Positions 1-7,275 are shown, numbered from the stretch's first letter. The stretch: DNA of 9,077 nucleotides from an uncultured Sulfitobacter sp. (GCA_937923365.1 CALAIJ010000021.1:1-9077), one strand, 5' to 3'. Numbers and translations are program-made. Notes: generated from the letters alone by a model not told the origin.

Positions 1-746
1 TCGATGGCCTGGCTCAGCCCGCTGCCCGCCGAGGGCAAATGCAGATCAATGGGCGCATCAGGACCGCCCAGCGCGTTCCAGTTGGTGATATCTCCTGCAA
101 AGACCTGTGCCAGCACCTGAGGAGAGATATCCTTGACCGGATTGGCAGGCGATACCACGGGCACCACGGCATCCAGCGCCAGAACGCGACTGCGATTGAT
201 GCCTGTCAGATCACCCATGCCTGCGTCGCGGGCATTGTTGCGCTCCTCTTTGCGGATCTCGCGCAGGGCCATGACAACGTCAGCCTCATCGGCCAGCAAA
301 TCGGCAAACCCTTCGTCAGTATTGGTTGCGCGAAAATCAAAGCGGGCCACCATCTTGCCACTGTCACGGTTGGTCAACAGCAGGGCGAAATGGGTGGCGT
401 CAACTTCCTCGCGTGCAACCTCGTGACCGCTGCGCTGGGCGAAGGCCTGTACCAAGGCGGGCATCAGAACTGCCCCCATAGTGGCCGACCCGGAAAAGGT
501 GACCTCGGCCACAAAATCTTGCAGGTTGGGGCATCCCGGACCGGTGCAGGACACGCCAGAGCCATCAACGGTCAGCTCGCCAAATTCGGTCTGGACGCGG
601 TAAAATTCACCATCAAAGCCCAGCAATGTGCCGCTAAGAGCAACCTTGCCGTCGCTTGAGGACAGCGTGACATCCTGTGCCACGCCCTGCGATGCCGCAA
701 ATATGAAAAGTGCGACGCAGAACGCCGCACGTTTCAGGAAAATCAT
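1..746 (-). CDS. PstS-like substrate-binding protein, exported (partial, C-terminus off the left edge)
   Basis: The reading frame starts with ATG at 746 and stays open to the window edge, giving 248 N-terminal residues. Residues 1-23 form a signal peptide: a Lys-Arg n-region, a hydrophobic core (AAFCVALFIFAA) and a likely cleavage site near GVA|QD, so the product should be periplasmic or envelope-bound. From about residue 83 it resembles the phosphate-binding (PstS-like) periplasmic fold: FSGSATMG at 84-91 matches the ligand-binding Ser/Thr loop, and AVVPVVSPANPV (193-204) followed by VFAGDITNWNALGG (215-228) is the hallmark hinge and strand of this family. A preceding region of about 55 residues contains a close Cys pair (C67, C72). 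A GAGGG Shine-Dalgarno lies 3-4 nt before the ATG. The upstream gene ends 18 bp away, so the two are probably co-transcribed. Related roseobacterial proteins can carry a C-terminal OmpA domain, but that part is not visible here. The ligand is unknown; phosphate is only one possibility. Confidence 0.85.
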   Translation of the reverse strand, partial: MIFLKRAAFCVALFIFAASQGVAQDVTLSSSDGKVALSGTLLGFDGEFYRVQTEFGELTVDGSGVSCTGPGCPNLQDFVAEVTFSGSATMGAVLMPALVQAFAQRSGHEVAREEVDATHFALLLTNRDSGKMVARFDFRATNTDEGFADLLADEADVVMALREIRKEERNNARDAGMGDLTGINRSRVLALDAVVPVVSPANPVKDISPQVLAQVFAGDITNWNALGGPDAPIDLHLPSAGSGLSQAI

Positions 747-764
747 AAACCCTCAACGCTTGCC

Positions 765-1745
765 TTACCTGGCAGCGACTTTCAGGTCTTGGAGCAAGTT
801 ATTCAATACCAGAAAGGTGCCAGCGGCGTCACATTCGGGCACAGGCAGGGTCAGATTGCGGGTTTTGAGCGTCCCGTTCTCTTCGATCTGCAGTGTTTGC
901 GCCTCAATCTCGAGCCCACAGTTGATGTTCGTGACCTCCGTCTCGACGGTCAAGGCAACGGCGCCGCTGCGACCCGCTGCACTGGTCGGGAAGCTGTAGA
1001 CCTCGGCCATCAGCGGCTCTGGCGTATCAAGATTACCGTGGCGCGTGGTAAACCCACTTTCGCCGGTGATGGCCCCGGCAATGTCGCCCGGCGCGTCATG
1101 CCAGATGTGGCCATCGCTGCCATAGGCTGCACCAAACTCGCGGGCGTGAATTTCAAAGCCGATATCGCCTTTCCACTGCAGGACCACGCGGTCGAAATCC
1201 TCAAGGTCCTCAACCACAGTCTGCGCAACAGCCCCTTCGGCGTTGGAGAACGCCATGATAAAGACGGCCTCGCGGGACAGGGCTGGTACATCAATGTCCA
1301 GCGTGCCCGTGGCCGACGTCACATCGGTAAAGATCATACCGTTGTGGTGGATTGTAACCCGCTCGTTCGGCAAGCAGGCCGCATCAAGCGTCAGGTTCAC
1401 CATAGCGGCCGCCATGGGACGTGCGCTGGCGATCATTTCGCAAGACAAGGTCGGGGCAGCCTGTGGTGCCTCTGGCGCTGGCAATGTCTGGGGCGCGGAC
1501 ACGGTGACCACCTCGGCATCGATTGCGGGCACATCAACGGCCAATCCCAACTCACCAGATGTCAGGGTGATCTCTTCGACATCAAGGATCGCGTCACTGG
1601 AGTCGATGGTTTTGACAGCACCACTATCCGCTGGCGCCGTGCCATAAAGCCGCTTCGCATTTTCCGAACTTTGCATGACAAATCCAATTGCCGCTGCACA
1701 GCCGAGTGTACCCGCTGCTGTCAGGATTTTTGTCATATGTGCCAT
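765..1745 (-). CDS. Uncharacterised membrane-anchored/exported protein downstream of secA
   Basis: This gene encodes 326 residues. I recognise no enzymatic domain. Residues 7-24 (ILTAAGTLGCAAAIGFVM) are a single hydrophobic segment after a short positively charged start, so it is either an uncleaved N-terminal anchor or a signal peptide. C16 sits in this segment but the preceding residues (TLG) do not make a good lipobox. Residues 25-100 are low-complexity, acidic and Pro/Ala-rich (PAPEAPQAAP near 89-98), like a periplasmic linker. The remainder looks beta-rich and has four cysteines, C102/C124 and C276/C305, spaced as two possible disulfides. The ATG at 1745 is preferred over the one at 1736 because AAGGA lies 8 nt upstream of the first. 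It lies 104 bp after secA and 18 bp before the substrate-binding protein gene. From memory, homologues beside secA in roseobacters are sometimes labelled 'translocase', probably because of position; nothing in the sequence shows translocase activity. Confidence 0.85.
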   Translation of the reverse strand: MAHMTKILTAAGTLGCAAAIGFVMQSSENAKRLYGTAPADSGAVKTIDSSDAILDVEEITLTSGELGLAVDVPAIDAEVVTVSAPQTLPAPEAPQAAPTLSCEMIASARPMAAAMVNLTLDAACLPNERVTIHHNGMIFTDVTSATGTLDIDVPALSREAVFIMAFSNAEGAVAQTVVEDLEDFDRVVLQWKGDIGFEIHAREFGAAYGSDGHIWHDAPGDIAGAITGESGFTTRHGNLDTPEPLMAEVYSFPTSAAGRSGAVALTVETEVTNINCGLEIEAQTLQIEENGTLKTRNLTLPVPECDAAGTFLVLNNLLQDLKVAAR

Positions 1746-1795
1746 GTGCCTGTTCCTTATCTACGGAATCGTTCACAGACAGATGTGGCAGGGGA

Positions 1796-1818
1796 TCAGG
1801 GCCGCGGTATGGCCCTGA
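1796..1818 (-). other. Inverted repeat downstream of secA (possible weak terminator or processing hairpin)
   Basis: An 8-bp perfect stem, TCAGGGCC (1796-1803) and GGCCCTGA (1811-1818), with a 7-nt loop, lies about 32 bp past the secA stop codon and 51 bp before the next gene. Read leftward it is followed by TCCCC, not a T-run, so it is not a classical intrinsic terminator. It may partly attenuate secA transcripts or protect the mRNA 3' end while allowing readthrough into the two following genes. Confidence 0.4.
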
Positions 1819-1849
1819 AATGCTAAGATTTAGGCAAAATCATGGCAGT

Positions 1850-4552
1850 TTATGCAAGCCGCCCGTGGCAATGCTTGAATTTGTTGCCAGATCCGCAGGG
1901 GCAATCGTCGTTCCGACCGGGACGGCCCCATGTGGTCGGATCGTTCTCGTCGAAACCGGCTGCTACAGCTTCGGCAGTGGGCGCTGGCGCATCCTCTGCG
2001 GGGGCGGCTGCCGCTTCCATCGCTGCCTGTTGCGCCATCATTTGCTGCATCATCTGCTGGCGATCTTCTTCGGACATAGGCTGCACCTGACCCAGCTTCT
2101 GCGTCACATCCTGCCGCAAGCTGTCGAGCATTGTCTCGAACAACTGGAAGCTCTCGTTCTTGTACTCGTTCAGTGGATCGCGCTGGGCATAGCCACGGAA
2201 TCCAACAACGGAGCGCAGATGCTCAAGAGTCAGCAGATGCTCGCGCCACTTGGCGTCGATGGTCTGCAACAGCAACTGCTTTTCGATGGTGCGCATGGTC
2301 TCGGGGCCAAAGGCTTCGGCCTTCTCCGCCATCATCTTGTCGGTGGCCTCGATCAAGCGTTCGCGAATGACCTCGTCATCCACGCCCTCTTCCTCGCACC
2401 ATGCGATGACGGGCAGGTCGATGTTCAGCTGGTCGATCACAGCGGCATAGAACCCTTGGGCGTCCCATTGATCGGCGTAGGATTTGGGCGGCATGTACGT
2501 GTCGATCAGATCGTCGATCACCTGATGGCGCATGTCGGTTGTGATCTCGTTGAGGTCCTCGGCCTCCATGATGTCGCGGCGCTGGCCAAAGATGACCTTG
2601 CGCTGTTCGTTCATCACGTCGTCGAATTTCAACAACTGCTTGCGGATGTCAAAGTTGCGGCCTTCGACCTTGGCCTGCGCGCGCTCCAGCGACTTGTTGA
2701 CCCACGGGTGAATGATCGCTTCGCCTTCCTTGAGGCCCAGCGTGGTCAGCACCTTCTCCAGCCGCTCAGAGCCGAAGATGCGCATCAAGTCGTCCTCAAG
2801 CGACAGGAAGAACGATGTCTTGCCGGGGTCGCCCTGACGGCCCGAACGGCCGCGCAACTGGTTGTCGATGCGGCGGCTCTCGTGCCGCTCGGAAGCGAGA
2901 ACATAAAGACCGCCGGCATCCAGCACCTTCTGCTTTTCCTCTGCATGCTCCGCTTCGATCTTGGTGCGGATGGCGACGGGATCGGCCTCTGGGTCGGCAG
3001 CCAGCGCATCAAGCACCTTGAGCTCGACGTTGCCACCCAGCTGAATGTCCGTGCCGCGGCCAGCCATGTTGGTGGCGATGGTAACGGCGCCCAGCTTGCC
3101 TGCGTCGGCGACGATCTGCGCTTCCTGCTCGTGCTGGCGGGCGTTCAGCACGTTGTGCTTGATCCCCTCAGCGGTGAGCATCTGAGACAGGATCTCGGAC
3201 TTTTCGATGGACGTTGTGCCAACCAGACAAGGCTGCCCTGTCTCATGCGCTTTCTTCACGCGCTCGATCATGGCGGTGTATTTCTCTGTCACGGAACGGT
3301 AGACGGCATCGTCCTTGTCGACACGCGCGATGGGCAGGTTGGTAGGTACCTCAACCACGCCAAGACCGTAGATTTCCTGAAACTCCTCGGCCTCGGTCAA
3401 CGCGGTACCGGTCATGCCTGCCAGCTTGTCATAAAGGCGGAAATAGTTCTGGAAGGTCACAGAGGCGAGCGTGACGTTCTCCGGCTTGATCTCGACGTTT
3501 TCCTTGGCCTCGATCGCCTGGTGCAGACCATCTGACAAACGTCGGCCCTGCATCATGCGACCTGTGAATTCGTCGATCAGCATCACTTCGCCGTCGCGCA
3601 CGATGTAATCCTTGTCACGCGTGAACAGCTTGTGGGCGCGCAGACCTTGGTTGACGTGGTGCACAATGGTGGTGCTCTCGGGATCATATAGCGACTGGCC
3701 TTCTTCCATCATGGAGCGGGCGCGCAACTGTTCCTCAAGATACTCGTTGCCGTCATCGGTGAAGGTGACGTTGCGGGTCTTCTCGTCCAGTTCGTAATGC
3801 TCTTCGCTGAGCAGCGGGATCAGTTTGTCGACAGTGACATAAAGCTCCGAGCGGTCCTCGGCAGGGCCGGAAATAATGAGCGGCGTACGCGCCTCGTCGA
3901 TGAGGATACTGTCCACCTCGTCCACGATAGCAAAGTTGTGGTGCTTTTGCATGATCTCGTCGAGCGAGGATTTCATGTTGTCGCGCAGGTAATCAAAGCC
4001 CAACTCGTTGTTGGTGGCATAGGTGATGTCGCATTCATACGCGGCGCGCTTTTGGTCCTCTGGCATGTTGGACACGGCGGCACCGGTGGTTAGGCCCAAA
4101 GCGCCAAAGACCTTGCCCATCCAGCCTGCGTCACGCTGCACGAGGTATTCGTTGACGGTCACGATATGCACACCCTTGCCCGTCAAGGCATTGAGATAGG
4201 CAGCAAGCGTGGCGGTCAGTGTTTTGCCCTCACCCGTCTTCTGTTCAGAGATATTGCCCTGATGCAGGAAAATCGCGGCCATGACCTGACTGTCAAAGGC
4301 ACGCAGGCCCAAAGTACGACGCGCGGCTTCGCGACAGTTGGCAAAGGCTTCGGGCAACAAATCATCAAGGCTTTCGCCACCAAGGGCACGCTGGCGCAGG
4401 TCTTGCGTCTTTTCGATCAGACCCTCGTCGCTGAGCGTTTCAAACTCCGGCTCGAGTGCGTTAACCTTCTCCACCAGCGGGCGTGTCGCCTTGATTTTGC
4501 GGTCGTTTGGTGTGCCAAAGACCTTTTTGGTGATTGTTCCGATACCCAGCAT
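1850..4552 (-). CDS. secA: Preprotein translocase ATPase SecA
   Basis: This is the motor ATPase of the Sec pathway. It binds preproteins and SecYEG at the inner membrane and drives export by ATP hydrolysis. The gene encodes 900 residues, matching the family (E. coli 901). Visible in order: Q-motif region FDSQVM (86-91), Walker A TGEGKT (106-111), the DEVD Walker B (211-214) followed by [10 protein letters not shown], the preprotein-crosslinking region from about 225 to 370, LAGMTGTA (377-384), TNMAGRGTD (494-502), the arginine-finger motif [13 protein letters not shown] (565-577), scaffold and wing domains, and the C-terminal zinc-binding tail CPCGSG...KHCHG (C884, C886, C895, H896), which in the family binds SecB. 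A Met/Gln-rich segment (about 826-845) and an Ala/Pro linker precede the tail. The residue just before KTGEGKT is Q104, where E. coli has Met. The start is supported by GGAG 5 nt upstream. It is divergent from the isomerase gene and probably leads a leftward transcription unit. Confidence 0.98.
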   Translation of the reverse strand: MLGIGTITKKVFGTPNDRKIKATRPLVEKVNALEPEFETLSDEGLIEKTQDLRQRALGGESLDDLLPEAFANCREAARRTLGLRAFDSQVMAAIFLHQGNISEQKTGEGKTLTATLAAYLNALTGKGVHIVTVNEYLVQRDAGWMGKVFGALGLTTGAAVSNMPEDQKRAAYECDITYATNNELGFDYLRDNMKSSLDEIMQKHHNFAIVDEVDSILIDEARTPLIISGPAEDRSELYVTVDKLIPLLSEEHYELDEKTRNVTFTDDGNEYLEEQLRARSMMEEGQSLYDPESTTIVHHVNQGLRAHKLFTRDKDYIVRDGEVMLIDEFTGRMMQGRRLSDGLHQAIEAKENVEIKPENVTLASVTFQNYFRLYDKLAGMTGTALTEAEEFQEIYGLGVVEVPTNLPIARVDKDDAVYRSVTEKYTAMIERVKKAHETGQPCLVGTTSIEKSEILSQMLTAEGIKHNVLNARQHEQEAQIVADAGKLGAVTIATNMAGRGTDIQLGGNVELKVLDALAADPEADPVAIRTKIEAEHAEEKQKVLDAGGLYVLASERHESRRIDNQLRGRSGRQGDPGKTSFFLSLEDDLMRIFGSERLEKVLTTLGLKEGEAIIHPWVNKSLERAQAKVEGRNFDIRKQLLKFDDVMNEQRKVIFGQRRDIMEAEDLNEITTDMRHQVIDDLIDTYMPPKSYADQWDAQGFYAAVIDQLNIDLPVIAWCEEEGVDDEVIRERLIEATDKMMAEKAEAFGPETMRTIEKQLLLQTIDAKWREHLLTLEHLRSVVGFRGYAQRDPLNEYKNESFQLFETMLDSLRQDVTQKLGQVQPMSEEDRQQMMQQMMAQQAAMEAAAAPAEDAPAPTAEAVAAGFDENDPTTWGRPGRNDDCPCGSGNKFKHCHGRLA

Positions 4553-4578
4553 GTGCTCTCCAGCCGATTTGTGATCAG

Positions 4579-4610
4579 GGGGCGTCTGCGATCTGCTTGC
4601 CCAGCGCCCC
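4579..4610 (-). promoter_or_regulatory. Stem-loop in the secA leader
   Basis: In the secA transcript sense, GGGGCGCTG (4610-4602) can pair with CAG-A-CGCCCC (4588-4579), giving nine base pairs with one bulged A and a 13-nt loop. It ends 17 nt before the secA Shine-Dalgarno (GGAG at 4561-4558). A smaller hairpin, CCCAT/ATGGG (4616-4631), lies just upstream. No U-run follows, so this is not a terminator. It could set mRNA stability or influence ribosome access. I know of no matching riboswitch class, and the pairing could be chance in GC-rich DNA. Confidence 0.4.
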
Positions 4611-4656
4611 TTGTGCCCATAGATAGATGGGTGACGCGCTGCCTGCCAACGCCCAT

Positions 4657-4684
4657 TTGGGATGTAAGGGCCGCGCTATATACT
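4657..4684 (+). promoter_or_regulatory. Candidate promoter of the isomerase-argJ-mutT operon
   Basis: TTGGGA (4657-4662) and TATACT (4679-4684, five of six consensus bases) are separated by 16 bp, which fits a housekeeping sigma-70-type promoter. Transcription would start near 4691, giving a leader of about 38 nt that ends in a good ribosome binding site. It is the only well-placed promoter-like sequence upstream of this gene. Confidence 0.5.
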
Positions 4685-4689
4685 GTCAA
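4661..4689 (-). promoter_or_regulatory. Candidate secA promoter
   Basis: On the minus strand there is a perfect TTGACA (4689-4684), a 17-bp spacer and a weak -10 hexamer TACATC (4666-4661). Transcription would begin near 4654, leaving a leader of about 100 nt. The -35 is the strongest argument; the -10 matches only three of six consensus positions. It overlaps the rightward promoter almost completely. A weaker alternative is TTGGCA (4649-4644) with TATCTA (4625-4620). Confidence 0.4.
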
Positions 4690-4696
4690 TGTAGCA

Positions 4697-4710
4697 GCCC
4701 CGTGCGGGGC
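4697..4710 (+). other. Small hairpin in the leader of the isomerase mRNA
   Basis: GCCCC (4697-4701) and GGGGC (4706-4710) form a 5-bp GC stem with a GTGC loop. It would lie near the 5' end of the transcript predicted from the promoter at 4657-4684 and ends 6 nt before the AAGGGA ribosome binding site. Such 5' hairpins often stabilise mRNA; no specific function can be assigned. Confidence 0.3.
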
Positions 4711-4716
4711 GAACTC

Positions 4717-4722
4717 AAGGGA
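4717..4722 (+). promoter_or_regulatory. Ribosome binding site fixing the isomerase start
   Basis: AAGGGA lies 6 nt before the ATG at 4729. The same frame is open further upstream, with a possible start at 4627, but that start would place 34 residues ahead of a complete signal peptide and would precede the predicted promoter. The ATG at 4729 is therefore the supported start. Confidence 0.75.
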
Positions 4723-4728
4723 AAATCC

Positions 4729-5577
4729 ATGCAAAAACCCCTCACTTTTCTGGCACCTTTGGCACTTGCCGCTTGTCTGGCCCTGCCTGTTGCAGCACAG
4801 GACGCGCCCACCCGGGATACGGTTGTGGCCACAGTCAACGGCACAGACATCACGCTGGGCCATATGATCGTTGCCCGCGCCACCTTGCCAGAACAGTATC
4901 AACAGCTGCCGGATGAGGTCTTGTTCACTGGTATTCTGGACCAGCTGATCCAGCAAACCGCCCTTGCCGATACGTTCGACGGCGAATTGCCTGCCCGCGC
5001 CACGCTGTCGCTTGAGAATGAAAGACGTTCCATCACCGCAGGCGAAGTTGTTGAAGGCATCATGGCTAACGCAGTGTCGCCAGAGGAACTTCAGGCGGCC
5101 TATGACGCGCAATACAGCAATGTCGAAGCCGAGCCCGAATTCAACGCCTCGCATATTCTGGTTGAGACCAAGGAAGAAGCGGACGCCATCAAGGCCGATC
5201 TGGACGGCGGTGCTGATTTTGCCGCCACCGCGCGCGAGAAATCCACTGGCCCCTCCGGTCCCGGTGGCGGATCATTGGGGTGGTTCGGCAAAGGCATGAT
5301 GGTTCCCGCCTTTGAAGAGGCCGTCACATTGCTCAAGGCAGGCGAGATTTCCGAACCTGTCGAGACACAGTTCGGCTGGCACGTGATTATCCTTAACGAG
5401 ACACGCTCAACCGCCGCACCCGAACTGGAAACAGTCCGCGAGGAACTGGAAATGCAAGTCCGCCAGACCAAGGTGCAGGCCAGCATCGAAGAAGTGACCG
5501 CTGCTGCTGACGTGGACAAGACCGCCTCCGAAAGCATCGATCCTTCCGTGTTGAAAAACACCGACTGGTTGGAGTGA
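4729..5577 (+). CDS. Exported parvulin-type peptidyl-prolyl cis-trans isomerase
   Basis: This gene encodes 282 residues. The protein should catalyse cis-trans isomerisation of prolyl bonds and help fold proteins after export, in the periplasm or on the envelope. Residues 1-23 are a signal peptide (MQKP, a hydrophobic core, then VAA|QD). LAAC at 13-16 also fits a lipobox, so lipidation at C16 is an alternative. Residues 25-130 form a SurA/PrsA-like N-terminal helical region (VVATVNGTDITLGH at 32-45). The parvulin domain spans about 136-225, with NASHILV (139-145), GSLGWFGKGMMVPAFEEA (181-198) and FGWHVI (215-220); H142 and H218 are at the positions of the conserved parvulin histidines. A charged C-terminal helix (about 230-257) follows. 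The gene is divergent from secA, which fits a shared export role, and it ends 3 bp before argJ, so it probably leads that operon. The family is clear; which client proteins it serves is unknown. Confidence 0.93.
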   Translation: MQKPLTFLAPLALAACLALPVAAQDAPTRDTVVATVNGTDITLGHMIVARATLPEQYQQLPDEVLFTGILDQLIQQTALADTFDGELPARATLSLENERRSITAGEVVEGIMANAVSPEELQAAYDAQYSNVEAEPEFNASHILVETKEEADAIKADLDGGADFAATAREKSTGPSGPGGGSLGWFGKGMMVPAFEEAVTLLKAGEISEPVETQFGWHVIILNETRSTAAPELETVREELEMQVRQTKVQASIEEVTAAADVDKTASESIDPSVLKNTDWLE

Positions 5578-5580
5578 CCC

Positions 5581-6807
5581 ATGGGCAAACCCGCCCCCGT
5601 CTCTCCGCTGGCGCCTGCGCGCTTTCCTGATCTGCCGGTTGTGGAAGGCGTGCGCTTTGCCACCCATGCGGCGGGCGTCAAATATCAAGGCCGCGATGAT
5701 GTGATGCTGGCAGTGCTTGCCCCCGGCAGCACCGTGGCAGGGACTTTCACGCGGTCCGCCACGCGCGCGGCACCGGTGCTGGATTGTCAGGCAAAGCTTG
5801 GCGGCGCGTCAGATGCCGGCGCGGCCATCTTGGTGAACTCGGGCAATGCCAATGCCTTTACAGGCAAGAACGGTGTTGCCTCGGTTGAGGCGATCACCAA
5901 GGCTGTCGCCGCAACCTGCGACATCCCGCAAGCGCGCGTGTTCACCTCATCGACAGGGGTCATCGGCGAACCGCTGCCCCATGACTGCATCGTGGACGTT
6001 CTGGGCCAGTTGAACGCGGGGCTGTCCGCAGACGGCATCAAAGACGCAGCGCAGGCAATCATGACCACCGACACTTTTGCCAAGGGCGCGTCGGCCAGTG
6101 TCGAGGTGAACGGCACGCCTGTGACCATCGCGGGCATCGCCAAAGGCTCTGGCATGATCGCGCCCGACATGGCGACGATGCTGGTCTACATCTTTACCGA
6201 CGCGGCAGTCGGACAATCAGCACTGCAATCCATGGTCACGGCGCACACCGATACGACGTTCAACTGCATCACTGTGGACAGCGATACGTCGACATCGGAC
6301 AGCCTGATCGTAGGGGCGACGGGCGCGTCGGGGGTGGATGCCTCCGAGAGTGTGGCGTTTCTGGATGCGCTGCACGGCGTGATGCAGGAACTGGCACATC
6401 TTGTTGTGAAAGACGGTGAAGGCGCGACCAAGTTCGTGGAAATCGCCGTGACGGGGGCTGCGTCTGACGCGGACGCAAAACAGCACGCGATGTCGATTGC
6501 CAATTCACCGCTGATCAAAACCGCCATTGCGGGCGAAGACCCCAACTGGGGTCGTGTTGTCATGGCGGTCGGAAAATCCGGTGCAGCAGCAGATCGCGAC
6601 CTGTTGTCGATCCGCTTTGGGGACGTGCAGGTGGCCAAAGACGGCTGGCGCAGCCCCGACTATTCCGAAGAAGAAGCTGCTGCCCATATGAAGGGCGAGA
6701 CCATCGTGATCGGTGTGGACCTTGGATTGGGCGGCGGCAAGGCAACCGTCTGGACCTGTGACCTGACCCACGGCTACATCACAATCAACGCGGATTACCG
6801 CTCGTGA
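5581..6807 (+). CDS. argJ: Glutamate N-acetyltransferase / ornithine acetyltransferase ArgJ
   Basis: ArgJ transfers the acetyl group from N-acetylornithine to glutamate, recycling it in arginine biosynthesis. Some members also make N-acetylglutamate from acetyl-CoA; which applies here cannot be read from sequence. The gene encodes 408 residues, a normal full length for the precursor. The self-cleavage motif is intact: KGSGMIAPDMATML (188-201), with predicted cleavage between A198 and T199, making an alpha chain (1-198) and a beta chain (199-408) with T199 as nucleophile. Other conserved elements are STGVIGE (124-130; T125 and G126 are the expected oxyanion hole), TVDSDTSTSDS (231-241), E280, GEDPNWGR (318-325) and the C-terminal INADYRS (402-408) lining the active site. 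The enzyme is cytoplasmic. The ATG at 5581 is preceded by GGAG, placed inside the end of the isomerase gene 3 bp upstream. It overlaps mutT by 4 bp, indicating translational coupling. Confidence 0.97.
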   Translation: MGKPAPVSPLAPARFPDLPVVEGVRFATHAAGVKYQGRDDVMLAVLAPGSTVAGTFTRSATRAAPVLDCQAKLGGASDAGAAILVNSGNANAFTGKNGVASVEAITKAVAATCDIPQARVFTSSTGVIGEPLPHDCIVDVLGQLNAGLSADGIKDAAQAIMTTDTFAKGASASVEVNGTPVTIAGIAKGSGMIAPDMATMLVYIFTDAAVGQSALQSMVTAHTDTTFNCITVDSDTSTSDSLIVGATGASGVDASESVAFLDALHGVMQELAHLVVKDGEGATKFVEIAVTGAASDADAKQHAMSIANSPLIKTAIAGEDPNWGRVVMAVGKSGAAADRDLLSIRFGDVQVAKDGWRSPDYSEEEAAAHMKGETIVIGVDLGLGGGKATVWTCDLTHGYITINADYRS

Positions 6808-7202
6808 AAACCGTTCTGGTCAGCGCCGTCGCCCTGATCGACCCTGATGGGCGCGTGTTGATCGCCCAGCGGCCACCGGGCAAATCCATGGCCGGCCTTT
6901 GGGAATTTCCGGGCGGCAAGGTGGAGGCGGGTGAGACACCCGAAGTCGCGCTGATCCGCGAGTTGGAAGAAGAACTGGGTATCAACACATGGGCATCCTG
7001 TCTGGCACCGCTGACCTTCGCGAGCCACTCCTACGATGATTTTCATCTGCTGATGCCGCTCTTTGCCTGTCGCAAATGGGAAGGCACACCGCAATCCCGA
7101 GAAGGGCAAGCCTTGAAATGGGTGCGCGCCAATGCGCTGCGCGACTACCCGATGCCTGCCGCTGATATCCCGCTTATTCCCGTTCTACGGGATTGGCTCT
7201 GA
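6804..7202 (+). CDS. mutT: MutT-type Nudix NTP pyrophosphohydrolase (8-oxo-dGTPase candidate)
   Basis: This gene encodes 132 residues, close to E. coli MutT (129). It should hydrolyse a (deoxy)nucleoside triphosphate to the monophosphate and pyrophosphate, most likely removing oxidised nucleotides from the pool. The complete Nudix box is at 38-60: G38, E44, R52, E53, E56, E57, G59, with the REUXEEXGU core reading RELEEELGI. AGLWEFPGGK (30-39) precedes it and the C-terminal substrate loop is YPMPAADIPLI (115-125). In E. coli MutT the 8-oxoguanine-contacting residue is N119; by my hand alignment the equivalent here is D121, as in the NudG-like sequence ADIPL. The substrate may therefore be broader or different, although the overall sequence fits the common alphaproteobacterial MutT annotation. 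The GTG start at 6804 overlaps the argJ stop as GTGA and has no clear Shine-Dalgarno of its own, so expression probably depends on coupling to argJ. Confidence 0.88.
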   Translation: MKTVLVSAVALIDPDGRVLIAQRPPGKSMAGLWEFPGGKVEAGETPEVALIRELEEELGINTWASCLAPLTFASHSYDDFHLLMPLFACRKWEGTPQSREGQALKWVRANALRDYPMPAADIPLIPVLRDWL

Positions 7203-7262
7203 CATCGGAAACAAAGGATTGGTATCCTTCTGATTGTGCGCTAGCCTTTGGTAACTTTCTGG

Positions 7263-7267
7263 GGAGG
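7263..7267 (+). promoter_or_regulatory. Strong ribosome binding site of the 44-codon gene
   Basis: GGAGG, a full core anti-Shine-Dalgarno match, sits 8 nt before the ATG at 7276. It is the strongest ribosome binding site in the window and is the main reason to treat the following short frame as a real gene. Confidence 0.7.
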
Positions 7268-7275
7268 GAGAGACA

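Noticed and set aside
789..1826. Open frame of 345 codons on the plus strand opposite the uncharacterised gene
   Set aside because: The minus-strand frame has a signal-like N-terminus, an AAGGA site and plausible protein composition; the plus-strand frame is rich in Arg/His/Gly and Cys with no domain.
1688..3535. Long open frame (615 codons) on the plus strand opposite secA
   Set aside because: It lies antisense to a certain secA, shows His/Leu/Val-rich composition typical of antisense shadows in GC-rich DNA, and has no recognisable domain.
4627..4728. Possible 34-residue N-terminal extension of the isomerase
   Set aside because: It would put a charged, Cys-containing stretch ahead of an intact signal peptide, has no ribosome binding site, and begins upstream of the likely promoter.
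4417..5154. Minus-strand frame spanning the secA start and intergenic region, considered as a SecM-like leader peptide
   Set aside because: It has no stop before secA, runs out of frame deep into secA and antisense to the isomerase gene, and shows no signal peptide or arrest-like motif.
7214..7229. Inverted repeat AAGGAT-TGGT-ATCCTT after mutT, considered as a terminator
   Set aside because: The stem is only 6 bp and AT-rich, with no U-run, so it is too weak to call.
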